Assembly (NCBI RefSeq): GCF_016093545.1
Contig: NZ_JADKYX010000028.1
Location: 1 to 64,000 of the forward strand
Reading direction: 5' to 3'
From: Massilia rhizosphaerae
Lineage (GTDB): Bacteria; Pseudomonadota; Gammaproteobacteria; Burkholderiales; Burkholderiaceae_D
DNA length: 64,000 nt
Shown here: positions 1 to 8,737 of the stretch, in pieces
Position numbering within the stretch: position 1 is the first letter of the stretch
How the letters are laid out: each line of letters begins with the position of its first letter
Translations under genes and position numbers: made by a program
Notes under the pieces: model-generated
Databases searched by the model: none
What the model was told of the DNA's origin: nothing
The model's input: the letters and a program-made list of their open reading frames with translations, nothing else

Positions 1-150
1 CCAAGATGGCAGTTATTGGCGCCTGCATGCGCAAACTGGCCCACCTGTGTTTTGGCGTTGTACACACAGGCAGGCCATACGACCCAAATTACGCTATGTG
101 ATGCTTGACGGGCAAGACGGTATCTACTGGGAATGTAGGCTCAAGGGTGA

Positions 151-166
151 CGGGGGCGCGCCCCCG
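151..166. other. Perfect GC palindrome downstream of the semialdehyde dehydrogenase gene
   Basis: CGGGGGCGCGCCCCCG is self-complementary over 16 bases and lies 12 bases beyond the stop codon of the leftward dehydrogenase gene. It could be part of a transcription stop, but no T-run follows on the minus strand, so an intrinsic terminator is not established. The rest of positions 1-177 shows no supportable gene. Confidence 0.35.
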
Positions 167-177
167 CACGATCCAGC

Positions 178-1659
178 TTACGCCAGGCCCCCCTGGCACC
201 GGTACTTGGTCTGCAAGTAATCGTCCAGGCCATAGCGCGAGCCCTCGCGGCCGTAGCCCGATTCCTTGACCCCGCCGAACGGCGCCGCTTCCGACGCCAG
301 CACACCCTCGTTGATGCCGACCAGGCCGGTTTCGAGCCGCTCGGCCACACGCGCCACGCGGACGATGTCGCGCGTGTAGAAATAGGCGGCCAGGCCGTAG
401 GGCGTGTCGTTGGCCAGCTTGACGACCTGGTCCTCGTCCGAGAAACGGAACAACGGCACCACCGGGCCGAAGGTCTCTTCCGAGGCCAGCGCCATGTCGT
501 GGTTGGCCTCGGCGATCACGGTCGGGGCGTAGTAGTTGGGGCCGCTGGCGACGCCGTCGTTCACGCGCTTGCCGCCCACGACCAGCCGGCCACCCTTGGC
601 CAGCGCATCGCGCACATGGGCTTCGATCTTGTCGACCGCGCGGGCATTGATCATCGGGCCGATCTGCGCTTCTTCCCAGGTGGCAGGTCCGACGCGCAGC
701 GCCTCCACGCGGGCGGCCAGTTTTTGCGTGAACGCGGCATAGACCGCGTCGTGCACGTAGACGCGGTTCGGGCTCACGCAGGTCTGCCCGCCGTTGCGGA
801 ACTTGGCCGCCATCAAGCCGTCGACGGCCGCATCCAGGTCGGCATCGTCGAACACGATGAAGGGGGCGTTGCCGCCGAGTTCGAGCGACAGCCGCTTCAG
901 GGTGCCGGCCGAGTCGCACGCCAGCAGCTTGCCCACTGCGGTCGAACCGGTGAAGGTGATCTTGCGGACCCTCGCATCGGCCAGCCAGGCGCCGACCACG
1001 TCCTGCGCCCGGTCGCGCGACGTGGTGACGATGTTGAGCACGCCGGCGGGCAGACCCGCCTCCTCCGCGAGCCTGGCCAGCGCGAGGGCCGTCAGCGGCG
1101 TGTCTTCCGCCGGCTTGGCCACGACCGTGCAACCGGCTGCGAGGGCGGGCGCGATCTTGCGGGCGATCATCGCCAGCGGGAAGTTCCACGGGGTGATGGC
1201 GGCCACGACGCCCACCGCTTCCTTGGTCACCGTCAGCTGCTTGCCGCGCACCTGTGCGGGGATGACGTCGCCGTAGCTGCGCACGGCTTCCTCGGCAAAC
1301 CATTCGACATAGGACGCGCCGTAGGCGACCTCGCCGCGCGCCTCGGCCAGGGGCTTGCCCTGTTCGCGCGACATGAGCTTCGCCAGGTCGTCCGTGTTGG
1401 CCACGATCAGCGCATGCCAGCGCTTGAGGAAGCGGGCGCGTTCGCGCGCGGGCAGGGCGCGCCAGGCCGGCAGCGCGGCTTGTGCGGCGGCGGTGGCCTG
1501 CGCGGCGTCGACCGCGCAGCTGGCGGGCACGGCGGCGAACTGCGCGCCCGAGGCCGGGTCGGCGACTTCGTAGCGGGCGCCGCTGCTGCTGTCGCACCAT
1601 TGGCCATCGATGAAGTTCTGCTCCTTGAGCAGGTCGGTACGGGTAAGTGTCAGAGACAT
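178..1659 (-). CDS. gabD: NAD(P)-dependent succinate-semialdehyde dehydrogenase family protein
   Basis: Cytosolic aldehyde dehydrogenase expected to oxidise succinate semialdehyde, or a similar short semialdehyde, to the acid. It has 493 residues, the normal GabD length. LELGG carries the general-base Glu and NGGQTC carries the catalytic Cys near residue 294; the cofactor-binding TGSTAVGK segment is intact. The ATG at 1659 is preceded by AAGGA nine bases upstream. It is the last gene of the leftward catabolic cluster, 157 bases after the deacylase gene, and that gap contains a copy of the repeated intergenic motif. The family is clear; the physiological substrate is inferred, and the tartrate-type neighbours leave other semialdehydes possible. 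Confidence 0.85.
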   Translation of the reverse strand: MSLTLTRTDLLKEQNFIDGQWCDSSSGARYEVADPASGAQFAAVPASCAVDAAQATAAAQAALPAWRALPARERARFLKRWHALIVANTDDLAKLMSREQGKPLAEARGEVAYGASYVEWFAEEAVRSYGDVIPAQVRGKQLTVTKEAVGVVAAITPWNFPLAMIARKIAPALAAGCTVVAKPAEDTPLTALALARLAEEAGLPAGVLNIVTTSRDRAQDVVGAWLADARVRKITFTGSTAVGKLLACDSAGTLKRLSLELGGNAPFIVFDDADLDAAVDGLMAAKFRNGGQTCVSPNRVYVHDAVYAAFTQKLAARVEALRVGPATWEEAQIGPMINARAVDKIEAHVRDALAKGGRLVVGGKRVNDGVASGPNYYAPTVIAEANHDMALASEETFGPVVPLFRFSDEDQVVKLANDTPYGLAAYFYTRDIVRVARVAERLETGLVGINEGVLASEAAPFGGVKESGYGREGSRYGLDDYLQTKYRCQGGLA

Positions 1660-1787
1660 GGTCCTAAGTCCTTATGTGGAAGCGGAAAGGGGGCCGGCAA
1701 AGAACGCGGCACCGATTCATGGTAGGTCCGCCCGCGCGACAGGAACGTGTGAACGGCGGGCGGCAAAGCGGCGGAAATGGTGAATTT

Positions 1788-1810
1788 CGCGCCGGTGCGG
1801 CATGTTGTGC
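1788..1810 (-). repeat. Intergenic repeat, copy 1, catabolic cluster
   Basis: A 23-base motif matches positions 3993-4015 at 20 of 23 bases. On the minus strand it begins GCACAACATGCCG and holds a small GCCG/CGGC hairpin. It lies just after the deacylase stop codon and upstream of the dehydrogenase gene. The flanking spacer also aligns loosely with the other copy. Operator, internal promoter element and RNA-level element are all possible. Confidence 0.5.
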
Positions 1811-1816
1811 CGAGCG

Positions 1817-2785
1817 TCAGTCCAGCAGGCGTCCCAGCCGCACGACGGTCACGCCAGGGCGCAGCTGACGCAGCGACGGCATGACCAGCACGCAATCCGG
1901 ATAGGGCGTCCGGACCGCTTCTCCGCCGCGCCAGCCGATCACGGAACCGGCGTCCTGGAAGGTTTCCAGGCCGGTGTAGTTGCCGGCAAAGCGGAAGTCC
2001 ATGCTGGATGCGACCACCGGCTCGGTGACGCGCACGACGCGCGTGGGAGCGGGCGCTCCCTGCCGCCAGGCGGCCGGCAGGTCGTCCGCCTCGACGATCC
2101 CGTGCAGCATCAGGAAGCGGGCCGTGACGGCCCTGGCGACGTCCACCGCGGCGGTCTCCCAGTGCTGGCCGCATTCGACCAGCAGCGCGTTCTTGGCGCT
2201 GTCCGGATCGCCGAAGCCGGCGTAGTCGCGCATGCGCCGGCCTTCCGGATGGCCTTCGTCGCTGACGATCCACGCCGGCATGCCGAGCCGGCGCGCCAGG
2301 GCGATGCCCTTGTCCAGCGGGCCGCAGACCGACAGCGGCGCGCAGCGTTCGTGCATCGAGTGCAGGTCGAGCAGCAAGTCGACGGTGTCGAGCACGGGCC
2401 GCAATTGGCGCGCGCGGCGCAGCTCGGACGAATCGCGCGCGGCATCGTCGAGGATGGGCGCGGTCCACACGCGATTGAGGTCCTGGTCGACGAAGCGCGC
2501 GGCGTCCGGATTGGCCGGATCGAAACGCCGGTAGGCCTCGACGTTGGCGAAGGCGAGCGTCAGCCTGCCCCGGCGCGGACGGATGCCGAGGCCGAGCAGG
2601 TCCGCGACGACGATGGCGCCGCACACCTCGTTGCCGTGGGTGAGTGCATTGACCATCACGTGCGGGCCCGGCACGCCGCTGTCGTACGTGTACACGTAGG
2701 GGATGCCGCCGTTGCCGGCGGCGTAGGGGCGCAGATCCGGGAAGGCGACTTCGATCGGATAGTCGGGAAGCGTGACGGCGTCCAT
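1817..2785 (-). CDS. Succinylglutamate desuccinylase/aspartoacylase-family (M14-like) deacylase
   Basis: A 322-residue zinc-dependent amidohydrolase-type protein, expected to remove an acyl group from an N-acyl amino acid or related compound. The family zinc ligands are visible: the THGNE box (His and Glu, near residue 50) and a later DLHSMH His. The ATG at 2785 (MDAVTLPDY) was chosen over an upstream in-frame extension because that extension would run into the preceding tartrate dehydrogenase gene; the two genes are separated by only 2 bases and are probably translationally coupled. The substrate cannot be read from the sequence. A deacylase among tartrate/glycerate genes may release a free hydroxy-acid or amino acid from a conjugate, but this is inference. 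Confidence 0.75.
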   Translation of the reverse strand: MDAVTLPDYPIEVAFPDLRPYAAGNGGIPYVYTYDSGVPGPHVMVNALTHGNEVCGAIVVADLLGLGIRPRRGRLTLAFANVEAYRRFDPANPDAARFVDQDLNRVWTAPILDDAARDSSELRRARQLRPVLDTVDLLLDLHSMHERCAPLSVCGPLDKGIALARRLGMPAWIVSDEGHPEGRRMRDYAGFGDPDSAKNALLVECGQHWETAAVDVARAVTARFLMLHGIVEADDLPAAWRQGAPAPTRVVRVTEPVVASSMDFRFAGNYTGLETFQDAGSVIGWRGGEAVRTPYPDCVLVMPSLRQLRPGVTVVRLGRLLD

Positions 2786-2787
2786 GC

Positions 2788-3879
2788 TCAGGCCCTCGCC
2801 ACGGCGGCCGCGATGGCCTGGCCGATGTCCGTGGTCGACGCCGTGCCGCCCAGGTCCGGCGTATGCGGGCCGTCGCGCAGCACTTGCTGGATGGCGGCCA
2901 GGATGGCGTCGTGGGCCTGGCGCCCGGGACCGCCGCCGGCATCGAGGAAGTCGAGCATCATCGCGCCCGACCAGATCATGCCGATCGGATTGGCGATGTT
3001 CTTGCCATGGATGTCCGGTGCCGAGCCATGCACCGGCTCGAACAGCGACGGGAAGGCGCGTTCCGGATTCAGGTTGGCCGACGGCGCCAGGCCCAGCGTG
3101 CCGGTGCAGGCGGGGCCGAGGTCGGACAGGATGTCGCCGAACAGGTTGGACGCGACCACCACGTCGAAGCGCTGCGGCTGCAGCACGAAGCGCGCCGACA
3201 GGATGTCGATGTGCTGCTTGTCCCAGTCGACATCGGGGTACTGCGCCGCCATGGCGGCGGCACGCCCGTCCCACCACGGCATGCTGACGGCCAGGCCATT
3301 GCTCTTGGTGGCGACGGTGACGTGCTTGCGCTGCCGTTGCTGCGCCAGCTCGAAGGCGAAGCGCAGCACGCGGTCGCTGCCGATGCGCGAGTGAACCGAC
3401 TGCTGCATCACCACTTCGCGCTCGGTGCCTTCGTACATGATGCCGCCGACGGACGAGTACTCGCCCTCGGTGTTCTCGCGCACGATCATGAAGTCGATGT
3501 CGCCCGGCTTGCGGTTGGCCAGCGGACAAGGCACGCCGTCGAACAGGCGTGCCGGGCGCAGGTTGACGTACTGGTCGAACTCGCGCCGGAATTTCAGCAG
3601 CGAGCCCCACAGCGACACGTGGTCGGGCACGGCGTCGGGCCAGCCGGCGGCGCCGAAGTAGATCGCGTCCATGCCGGACAGCCGTGCCTTCCAGTCGTCG
3701 GGCATCATCTTGCCGGTGGCCGCGTAGTAGTCGCAGCTGGCCCATTCGATGTGCGTGTAATCGAGCTGGATGCCGAAACGGCCGGCGGCGGCATCGAGCA
3801 CGCGCAAGCCTTCGGGCATCACTTCCTTGCCGATGCCGTCGCCCGGGATGACGGCGATGTTGTAGATGTGCTTCCCCAT
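2788..3879 (-). CDS. Tartrate dehydrogenase/decarboxylase-like protein, copy 1
   Basis: Member of the isocitrate/isopropylmalate dehydrogenase family, 363 residues, closest by motif to TtuC-type tartrate dehydrogenases, which oxidise tartrate and decarboxylate meso-tartrate to D-glycerate. The N-terminal PGDGIGKEV nucleotide site and the VRENTEGEYSSVGG substrate loop are present, as is the EPVHGSAPDIHGK segment near the C-terminus. The ATG at 3879 has a strong AAGGAG eight bases upstream, which rules out the longer frame. It is followed by the deacylase gene after 2 bases. The copy at 5305-6390 is a clear paralog. Other beta-decarboxylating substrates (malate, isopropylmalate analogues) are possible. 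Confidence 0.75.
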   Translation of the reverse strand: MGKHIYNIAVIPGDGIGKEVMPEGLRVLDAAAGRFGIQLDYTHIEWASCDYYAATGKMMPDDWKARLSGMDAIYFGAAGWPDAVPDHVSLWGSLLKFRREFDQYVNLRPARLFDGVPCPLANRKPGDIDFMIVRENTEGEYSSVGGIMYEGTEREVVMQQSVHSRIGSDRVLRFAFELAQQRQRKHVTVATKSNGLAVSMPWWDGRAAAMAAQYPDVDWDKQHIDILSARFVLQPQRFDVVVASNLFGDILSDLGPACTGTLGLAPSANLNPERAFPSLFEPVHGSAPDIHGKNIANPIGMIWSGAMMLDFLDAGGGPGRQAHDAILAAIQQVLRDGPHTPDLGGTASTTDIGQAIAAAVARA

Positions 3880-3992
3880 GAAGAACGCTCCTTGAAGATC
3901 GGTTGAGAGTATGGATCTCCTCATCGTAGGCGCGATGCCGCGGCGGGAACGTTCGTCGTGAAGCGCACTAGTTGGGGGAAGTTGCGTTTTTC

Positions 3993-4015
3993 CGCGCCGG
4001 TTCGGCACGTTATGC
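3993..4015 (-). repeat. Intergenic repeat, copy 2, catabolic cluster
   Basis: Second copy of the 23-base motif (20 of 23 bases shared with 1788-1810). It overlaps the stop codon of the glycerate kinase gene and lies in the 130-base spacer before tartrate dehydrogenase copy 1. The shared position, at the end of one gene and upstream of the next, suggests a functional element rather than chance. Confidence 0.5.
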
Positions 4016-5308
4016 GGCGCGGCGTGCCGGCCCGGTCACCAGGATGGCGCGAAAATCGTTGACGTTGGTAAGCGTGGGACCGGTCACGACGGCGTCGCCG
4101 AGCGCCTGGAAAAAGCCATGCCCGTCGTTCCGGTCGAGGCTTTGCTGCGGCCGGCTCGCCTGGTCGCAAGCCCGCGCGAGCGTGGCGGGCGAAAAATAGG
4201 CCCCGGCGATGTCTTCCTGGCCGTCGACGCCGTCGGTATCGCCGGCCAGTCCGTGCACGCCAGGCTCGCCGCGCAATGCGATCGCGGCGGCGAGCAGGAA
4301 CTCGACGTTGCGTCCGCCGCGGCCGTCGCCACGCACGGTCACCGTCGTCTCGCCGCCCGACAGCAGGATGCAAGGCGGGGCGAACGGCTGCCCATGCCTG
4401 GCCACCTGGAGCGCCATGGCGGCCATGACCTTGCCGACGTCGCGCGCTTCGCCTTCCAGGCTGTCCCCGAGGATGTGCGCGGCGATCCCGGCCCGTTGCG
4501 CCACACGGGCCGCCGCTTCCAGCGCCATCTGCGGCGTCGCCACCAGCCGCACTTCATGGCCGGCCAGGCGCGGGTCGTCCGGTTTGACCGATTCGCCGGC
4601 GCCGCTTTCCAGCACGTGCCTGACATGGGGCGGCAACGCGATGCCGTAGCGCCGAACGATGTCGAGCGCGTCGGCACAGGTGCTGGGATCGGCGACGGTC
4701 GGGCCCGAGGCGATGTCGACGGGTGCGTCCCCTGGCACGTCCGATATCAACAAGGTGACGACGTGGGCCGGGTGGCATGCGGCCGCCAGCCTGCCGCCCT
4801 TGAGCGCGGAGAGATGGCGCCGTACGCAGTTCATTTCGCCGATGCTGGCGCCGGATGCGAGCAGCGCCCGATTGACGGCCTGCTTGTCGTCGAGCGTGAT
4901 GCCGGCCAAGGGCAGCGGCAGCAGCGACGAACCGCCGCCCGAGATCAGGCACAGTACCGTGTCGTCGGCGCTCAGGTTGCCGACCAGGCCGAGCATGCGT
5001 TCGGCCGCCCGCAGTCCCGCCGCGTCGGGCACCGGATGGGCCGCCTCGACGATCTCGATGCGCTCGCATGGGACCGCATAGCCATAGCGCGTGACGACCA
5101 GCCCCTCCAGCTTACCCGGAACATGGCGCTCGACCGCCCGCGCCATGGCCGCGGATGCCTTCCCGGCGCCGATCACGACCAGCCGCCCGCGGGGCGCCGG
5201 CGGCAGGTGCGGCGGCACGCACTTGTCCGGCTGCGCGGCCGCGATCGCGGCCGCGAACAGCGCTTCCAGCAGTGCGCGCTCGTGCCCCGTCATGTTCTCG
5301 TTGTTCAT
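4010..5308 (-). CDS. ttuD: Glycerate 2-kinase, MOFRL family (TtuD-like)
   Basis: Predicted to phosphorylate D-glycerate to 2-phosphoglycerate and feed glycolysis; older annotations call this family hydroxypyruvate reductase TtuD. 432 residues. The GAGKAS loop near residue 50, CLISGGGSSLLPLP, and the C-terminal MOFRL-type segment (LLSGGETTVTV, GRNVEFLLA, GLAGDTDGVDG) are all visible. The start at 5308 overlaps the TGA of tartrate dehydrogenase copy 2 (ATGA), so the two are translationally coupled. This order fits tartrate to D-glycerate to 2-phosphoglycerate. Confidence 0.82.
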   Translation of the reverse strand: MNNENMTGHERALLEALFAAAIAAAQPDKCVPPHLPPAPRGRLVVIGAGKASAAMARAVERHVPGKLEGLVVTRYGYAVPCERIEIVEAAHPVPDAAGLRAAERMLGLVGNLSADDTVLCLISGGGSSLLPLPLAGITLDDKQAVNRALLASGASIGEMNCVRRHLSALKGGRLAAACHPAHVVTLLISDVPGDAPVDIASGPTVADPSTCADALDIVRRYGIALPPHVRHVLESGAGESVKPDDPRLAGHEVRLVATPQMALEAAARVAQRAGIAAHILGDSLEGEARDVGKVMAAMALQVARHGQPFAPPCILLSGGETTVTVRGDGRGGRNVEFLLAAAIALRGEPGVHGLAGDTDGVDGQEDIAGAYFSPATLARACDQASRPQQSLDRNDGHGFFQALGDAVVTGPTLTNVNDFRAILVTGPARRAA

Positions 5309-6390
5309 GCTCGTTGCGCCCGGCCGCCGGACAGGAAGTCGCATACGGCCCGCGTGACGTCCGCCGTCGTGGCCGTGCCGCCGAGGTCGCGGGTGTGCAG
5401 GGACGGCGTGGCGGTGACGCTTTCGATCGCGCGCATCACCTGCCGCGCGGCCTCGGACTCGCCCAGGTGCTCGAGCAGCATGACGACCGACCAGAAGGTG
5501 CCGATCGGATTGGCCAGGCCCTTGCCCATGATGTCGAAGGCCGAACCGTGGATCGGCTCGAACATCGACGGATAACGGCGCTCCGGATCGATGTTCCCGG
5601 TCGGCGCGATGCCCAGGCTGCCGGCCAGGGCCGCGGCCAGGTCGCTGAGGATGTCGGCGTGCAGGTTGGTCGCGACGATCGTGTCGAGGGTGGCGGGGCG
5701 GTTCACCATGCGGGCCGTTGCCGCATCGACGAGTTCCTTGTCCCAACCGACGTCCGGGAATTCCCTGGAAATCTGGAGCGCGATCTCGTCCCACATCACC
5801 ATCGCGTGGCGTTGCGCATTGCTCTTGGTGATGACGGTCAGCCGCTTGCGCGGACGCGACTGCGCCAGCCTGAACGCGAAGCGCAGGATGCGTTCGACCC
5901 CGGCCCGCGTCATCATGCTGACGTCGGTCGCGGCTTCGATCGGGTGGCCCTGGTGCACCCGGCCGCCCACGCCCGCGTACTCGCCTTCCGAGTTTTCCCG
6001 CACGATGACCCAGTTCAGGTCCTCGGGCGCACAGCGTTTCAGCGGCGCGTCGATACCGGGCAGGATGCGCGTCGGACGCACGTTGGCGTACTGGTCGAAG
6101 CCTTGGCAGATCTTCAGGCGCAGGCCCCACAGGGTGATGTGGTCGGGAATGTCCGGATCGCCGGCCGAGCCGAACAGGATGGCGTCCTTGTCGCGCAGCG
6201 CGTCGAGGCCGTCGGCCGGCATCATGACCCCGTGCCGGCGATAGTAGTCGCCGCCCCAGTCGAAGTCTTCGAACGAAAACCTGAACCGGGTGCCTGCCGC
6301 CGCCAGTGTTTCCAGGACCTGGCGCCCGGCCGGTACGACTTCCTTGCCGATGCCGTCGCCGGGGATCGTTGCGATCCGATACGTTTGCAT
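5305..6390 (-). CDS. Tartrate dehydrogenase/decarboxylase-like protein, copy 2
   Basis: A 361-residue isopropylmalate dehydrogenase-family enzyme, paralogous to the gene at 2788-3879. PGDGIGKEVVPAG, VRENSEGEYAGVGG and EPIHGSAFDIMGK are conserved. The ATG at 6390 (MQTYRIATIP) has AGGAG eight bases upstream, which is better supported than the in-frame start 21 bases earlier. It is the first gene of the leftward operon, divergent from the LysR regulator across about 110 bases, and overlaps the glycerate kinase start. Two paralogs in one operon suggest different stereoisomers or substrates. Confidence 0.75.
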   Translation of the reverse strand: MQTYRIATIPGDGIGKEVVPAGRQVLETLAAAGTRFRFSFEDFDWGGDYYRRHGVMMPADGLDALRDKDAILFGSAGDPDIPDHITLWGLRLKICQGFDQYANVRPTRILPGIDAPLKRCAPEDLNWVIVRENSEGEYAGVGGRVHQGHPIEAATDVSMMTRAGVERILRFAFRLAQSRPRKRLTVITKSNAQRHAMVMWDEIALQISREFPDVGWDKELVDAATARMVNRPATLDTIVATNLHADILSDLAAALAGSLGIAPTGNIDPERRYPSMFEPIHGSAFDIMGKGLANPIGTFWSVVMLLEHLGESEAARQVMRAIESVTATPSLHTRDLGGTATTADVTRAVCDFLSGGRAQRA

Positions 6391-6468
6391 GTTGCTGTCT
6401 CCTGTCTGCATGAAGTGAAGCTGTGGCGCTACTTTATGTGCTGGACGAACGTGCAGACGGTGACTAGA

Positions 6469-6496
6469 CTTAATCCATCTTTAACCTGGAATTAAG
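6469..6496. promoter_or_regulatory. Candidate LysR-type operator (CTTAAT-N16-ATTAAG)
   Basis: An inverted repeat with CTTAAT at 6469-6474 and ATTAAG at 6491-6496 lies in the divergent spacer, ending 8 bases before the LysR start codon. LysR regulators commonly bind such dyads between themselves and their target operon. No mapping data exist, so assignment is by position and symmetry only. Confidence 0.5.
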
Positions 6497-6503
6497 AATC
6501 GAG

Positions 6504-7421
6504 ATGGGTACGGGCTTACAGCCAGTCGAGTTGGGCTTTTTCGTGTCCCTGGCAACCTGCGGAAGCTTGAGCGGCGCGGCACGCGAACTCGGCATCAGCA
6601 CGGCTGCCGTCAGCAAGCGCCTGTCGCAGATGGAAGCACGGCTGGGCGTGCCCCTGGTGAATCGCACCACGCGCCGCATGAGCCTGACGCCCGACGGCGA
6701 CGTCCTGTTCGAACACGCGCGGCGCATCATGGGAGAAATCGCCGACCTCGACGAGTTGCTGGGCGCGTCGAAAGGCCAGCCGAAAGGCCAGTTGAGGGTG
6801 AACGCGACGCTGGGTTTCGGTCGCCTGCACGTCGCCCCTGCAATCTCGCAGTACGTGCTGCGTTATCCCGAAGTCGATGTCCAGTTGCAGTTATCGGTCA
6901 AGCCGCCTCCCCTCACGGACGACGCGTTCGACGTCTGCATCCGGTTCGGGAAGCCCGCCGGCGCCCGCGTGATCGCGAAGAAGCTGGCGAGCAACCGGCG
7001 CCTGATGTGCGCATCGCCCAAGTACCTCGCGACCCGTGGCGCGCCGGCGATCCCCGCCGACCTCGCGCACCACAACTGCATTTGCATCCGCCAGGGCGAC
7101 GAAGCCTACGGCACCTGGCGTTTGCACCGGGACCGCGACGACGGTCCCGGCGACATCGTCAAGGTGGGCGGCAACCTGGCGACCAACGACGGCGAAATCG
7201 CGGTCAACTGGGCGCTCGACGGTCACGGCATCCTGATGCGCGCGGAATGGGATATCGCGCGCTACCTCGACAGCGGACGCCTGGTCCAGGTGCTGCCGCA
7301 GTACCGCACGCCCGATGCGGACATCTACGCGATCTATCCGCAGCACCAGCATCAGTCGGCGCGCGTGCGCACGCTGGTCGCCTTCCTGTCGCAGGCATTT
7401 GAAGGCATCGTCCCGGCCTGA
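6504..7421 (+). CDS. LysR-family transcriptional regulator
   Basis: A 305-residue regulator with the usual LysR plan: an N-terminal winged helix-turn-helix (LAACGSLSGAAREL-type segment, then STAAVSKRLSQME, about residues 10-65) and a C-terminal periplasmic-binding-like effector domain. The ATG at 6504 has only a weak ribosome site. It is divergent from the tartrate dehydrogenase/glycerate kinase operon, and the dyad at 6469-6496 sits between them, so it probably controls that operon and itself. The inducer is unknown; tartrate or a related hydroxy-dicarboxylate is an inference from the neighbours. Confidence 0.88.
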   Translation: MGTGLQPVELGFFVSLATCGSLSGAARELGISTAAVSKRLSQMEARLGVPLVNRTTRRMSLTPDGDVLFEHARRIMGEIADLDELLGASKGQPKGQLRVNATLGFGRLHVAPAISQYVLRYPEVDVQLQLSVKPPPLTDDAFDVCIRFGKPAGARVIAKKLASNRRLMCASPKYLATRGAPAIPADLAHHNCICIRQGDEAYGTWRLHRDRDDGPGDIVKVGGNLATNDGEIAVNWALDGHGILMRAEWDIARYLDSGRLVQVLPQYRTPDADIYAIYPQHQHQSARVRTLVAFLSQAFEGIVPA

Positions 7422-7475
7422 ATCGAGGCTGCGTCCGCGTCGTTAGGCGCGGCCGCAGGATACGCAGGAACTGAT

Positions 7476-7500
7476 GAATTTCCTGTACAAGGAAATGTTC
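7476..7500. other. Hairpin in the LysR / T6SS-island spacer
   Basis: ATTTCCT (7478-7484), a five-base loop and AGGAAAT (7490-7496) form a perfect 7-bp stem, which extends further with one bulge. It lies between two genes that converge (LysR and the putative immunity gene). No T-run follows, so it is a weak terminator candidate or simply a boundary repeat. The rest of 7422-7563 shows nothing recognisable. Confidence 0.35.
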
Positions 7501-7563
7501 CCTGAGTACAAGCGACCGCGGTAACCGGATGTGCTTTACGTATGGGTAGCATCCGTGCGACGT

Positions 7564-8040
7564 TCAACGTCGGGCTTGTTGAACCGGGCCGGGCGCCTGC
7601 CTGATCATATCGAAGAAGAATCCTTTCCAATACAAAACCAGTTTGTCATGGTTCTTCCGTAATACCTCAGTGCACGCCAAGTCGACGACCTCGACAACTT
7701 CAGGCAGTCCCAGTTTGCCCGATGCGGCGTGCGCCTCTTCACGGAGGTAGCGCACGGTATCTTCAAAATGGTGCTCGAATTCCGGCTCCTTGCAGGCTTC
7801 GCCATCAAGTGACACCTTGTCGCGCGCAATCACAAAAGTTTTACCCACGAGCCTCGCGGCTTCATTATCGTCAAGCGAGGAGATCTCGGACGAGTCGAGC
7901 ACCTTTGTCAGCCGCCAAGTGCCCAGCAGATCGGCGTAATCGGGGTCTGCCGCGCGTACGGGGTGCGGCAATAACGCCATGGTCAGCGCCGCGACGGCGG
8001 ATGCGGCTTGCAGCATCGGGGAAATTCGCAAGAGTGACAT
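7564..8040 (-). CDS. Secreted hypothetical protein, candidate immunity to the adjacent lysozyme
   Basis: A 158-residue protein with a Sec-type signal peptide (hydrophobic stretch about residues 10-29, ending HPVRAA), so it should act in the periplasm. The mature part has two Cys and several acidic stretches; I recognise no family. It begins 11 bases after the lysozyme gene stop in the same direction. A periplasmic protein encoded directly behind a peptidoglycan hydrolase that lacks an export signal is the usual arrangement of a T6SS effector-immunity pair, which is the basis for the proposed role. A non-immunity envelope role is not excluded. Confidence 0.6.
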   Translation of the reverse strand: MSLLRISPMLQAASAVAALTMALLPHPVRAADPDYADLLGTWRLTKVLDSSEISSLDDNEAARLVGKTFVIARDKVSLDGEACKEPEFEHHFEDTVRYLREEAHAASGKLGLPEVVEVVDLACTEVLRKNHDKLVLYWKGFFFDMIRQAPGPVQQARR

Positions 8041-8051
8041 CGGGTATCCCT

Positions 8052-8591
8052 TTATTTCTTTGCTGCTGCGGGTACGGCAAACGGCGCAGATTCCTCGGCA
8101 CGGCGGCTGATGAGCCCCCTGGCCACGACCTTTTTGCCATTGACGGTCGTTTTGATCATGTGCCTGATGTTTTTCACTGCGCCTTTGAAGTCGCCCTGGT
8201 CGACGAGTTGGTAGGTGCCGCGACTGCCGCGCGTGCCGGCGTTATAGGTGAGGCTGACCAGTGCATCGAATTGGTCCTGATCGAGTGCCTGTTTTTTGAC
8301 ATTGCTGCGTACTGCTCTCTCGGCCTTGGCGACGCGACGCGAGAACTCGGCATCCACCTCCGCCTGGCTGACCGGTCTTGCCAATTCTTCTTTCGTGCAC
8401 GGTCCCCGATGCGCCAGGATGCCGGCACCCCATGTGCAATGACCTTTGCCGGGGCCGCCATCATCGTAGTAGTTGTAGACGTCCACCTCGCGGCGACGCA
8501 TCCGAGCGCGTGCGTTGGCGCTCATGCTCAAGCTGTCGTTGGCGCCCAGTCCCGCTTGTGCCGTCGACTGTCCCTTCCCATTGCCTGCCAT
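8052..8591 (-). CDS. GH24-type lysozyme, candidate T6SS effector
   Basis: A 179-residue phage-type lysozyme expected to cleave the glycan strands of peptidoglycan. The signature runs from RREVDVYNYYDD (catalytic Glu near residue 35) to HCTWGAGI, with DQFDALVSLTYNAG further on, as in T4/P22-type enzymes. No signal peptide is visible; the first 30 residues are Gly/Ser/Ala-rich. The ATG at 8591 has GGGAGG seven bases upstream, better than the upstream in-frame start. It is divergent from hcp (147 bases) and followed by a secreted partner, so delivery by Hcp is more likely than a phage remnant; no other phage genes are nearby. Confidence 0.78.
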   Translation of the reverse strand: MAGNGKGQSTAQAGLGANDSLSMSANARARMRRREVDVYNYYDDGGPGKGHCTWGAGILAHRGPCTKEELARPVSQAEVDAEFSRRVAKAERAVRSNVKKQALDQDQFDALVSLTYNAGTRGSRGTYQLVDQGDFKGAVKNIRHMIKTTVNGKKVVARGLISRRAEESAPFAVPAAAKK

Positions 8592-8703
8592 CGTCTTCCC
8601 TCCCGGGTATCTCAACCAGAGAACAATCTACTGCTCCTCGATGTAGCGTTCGTTGGGTGAGCTCAAGTAGTCCCCGTCGTGATGCCTCAAGAATTGGCAC
8701 ATT

Positions 8704-8717
8704 CGGACGTTCGTCCG
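8704..8717. promoter_or_regulatory. Inverted repeat upstream of hcp
   Basis: CGGACG-TT-CGTCCG, a 6-bp perfect dyad, lies 20 bases upstream of the hcp ATG, just before its GGGAG ribosome site. It may be an operator or a hairpin in the 5' leader. Function is unproven. Confidence 0.35.
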
Positions 8718-8737
8718 TCATTCACGGGAGACGATAA

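Noticed and set aside
8052-8591. Lysozyme as a prophage remnant
   Set aside because: No holin, tail or integrase gene is near; hcp and a secreted partner flank it instead.
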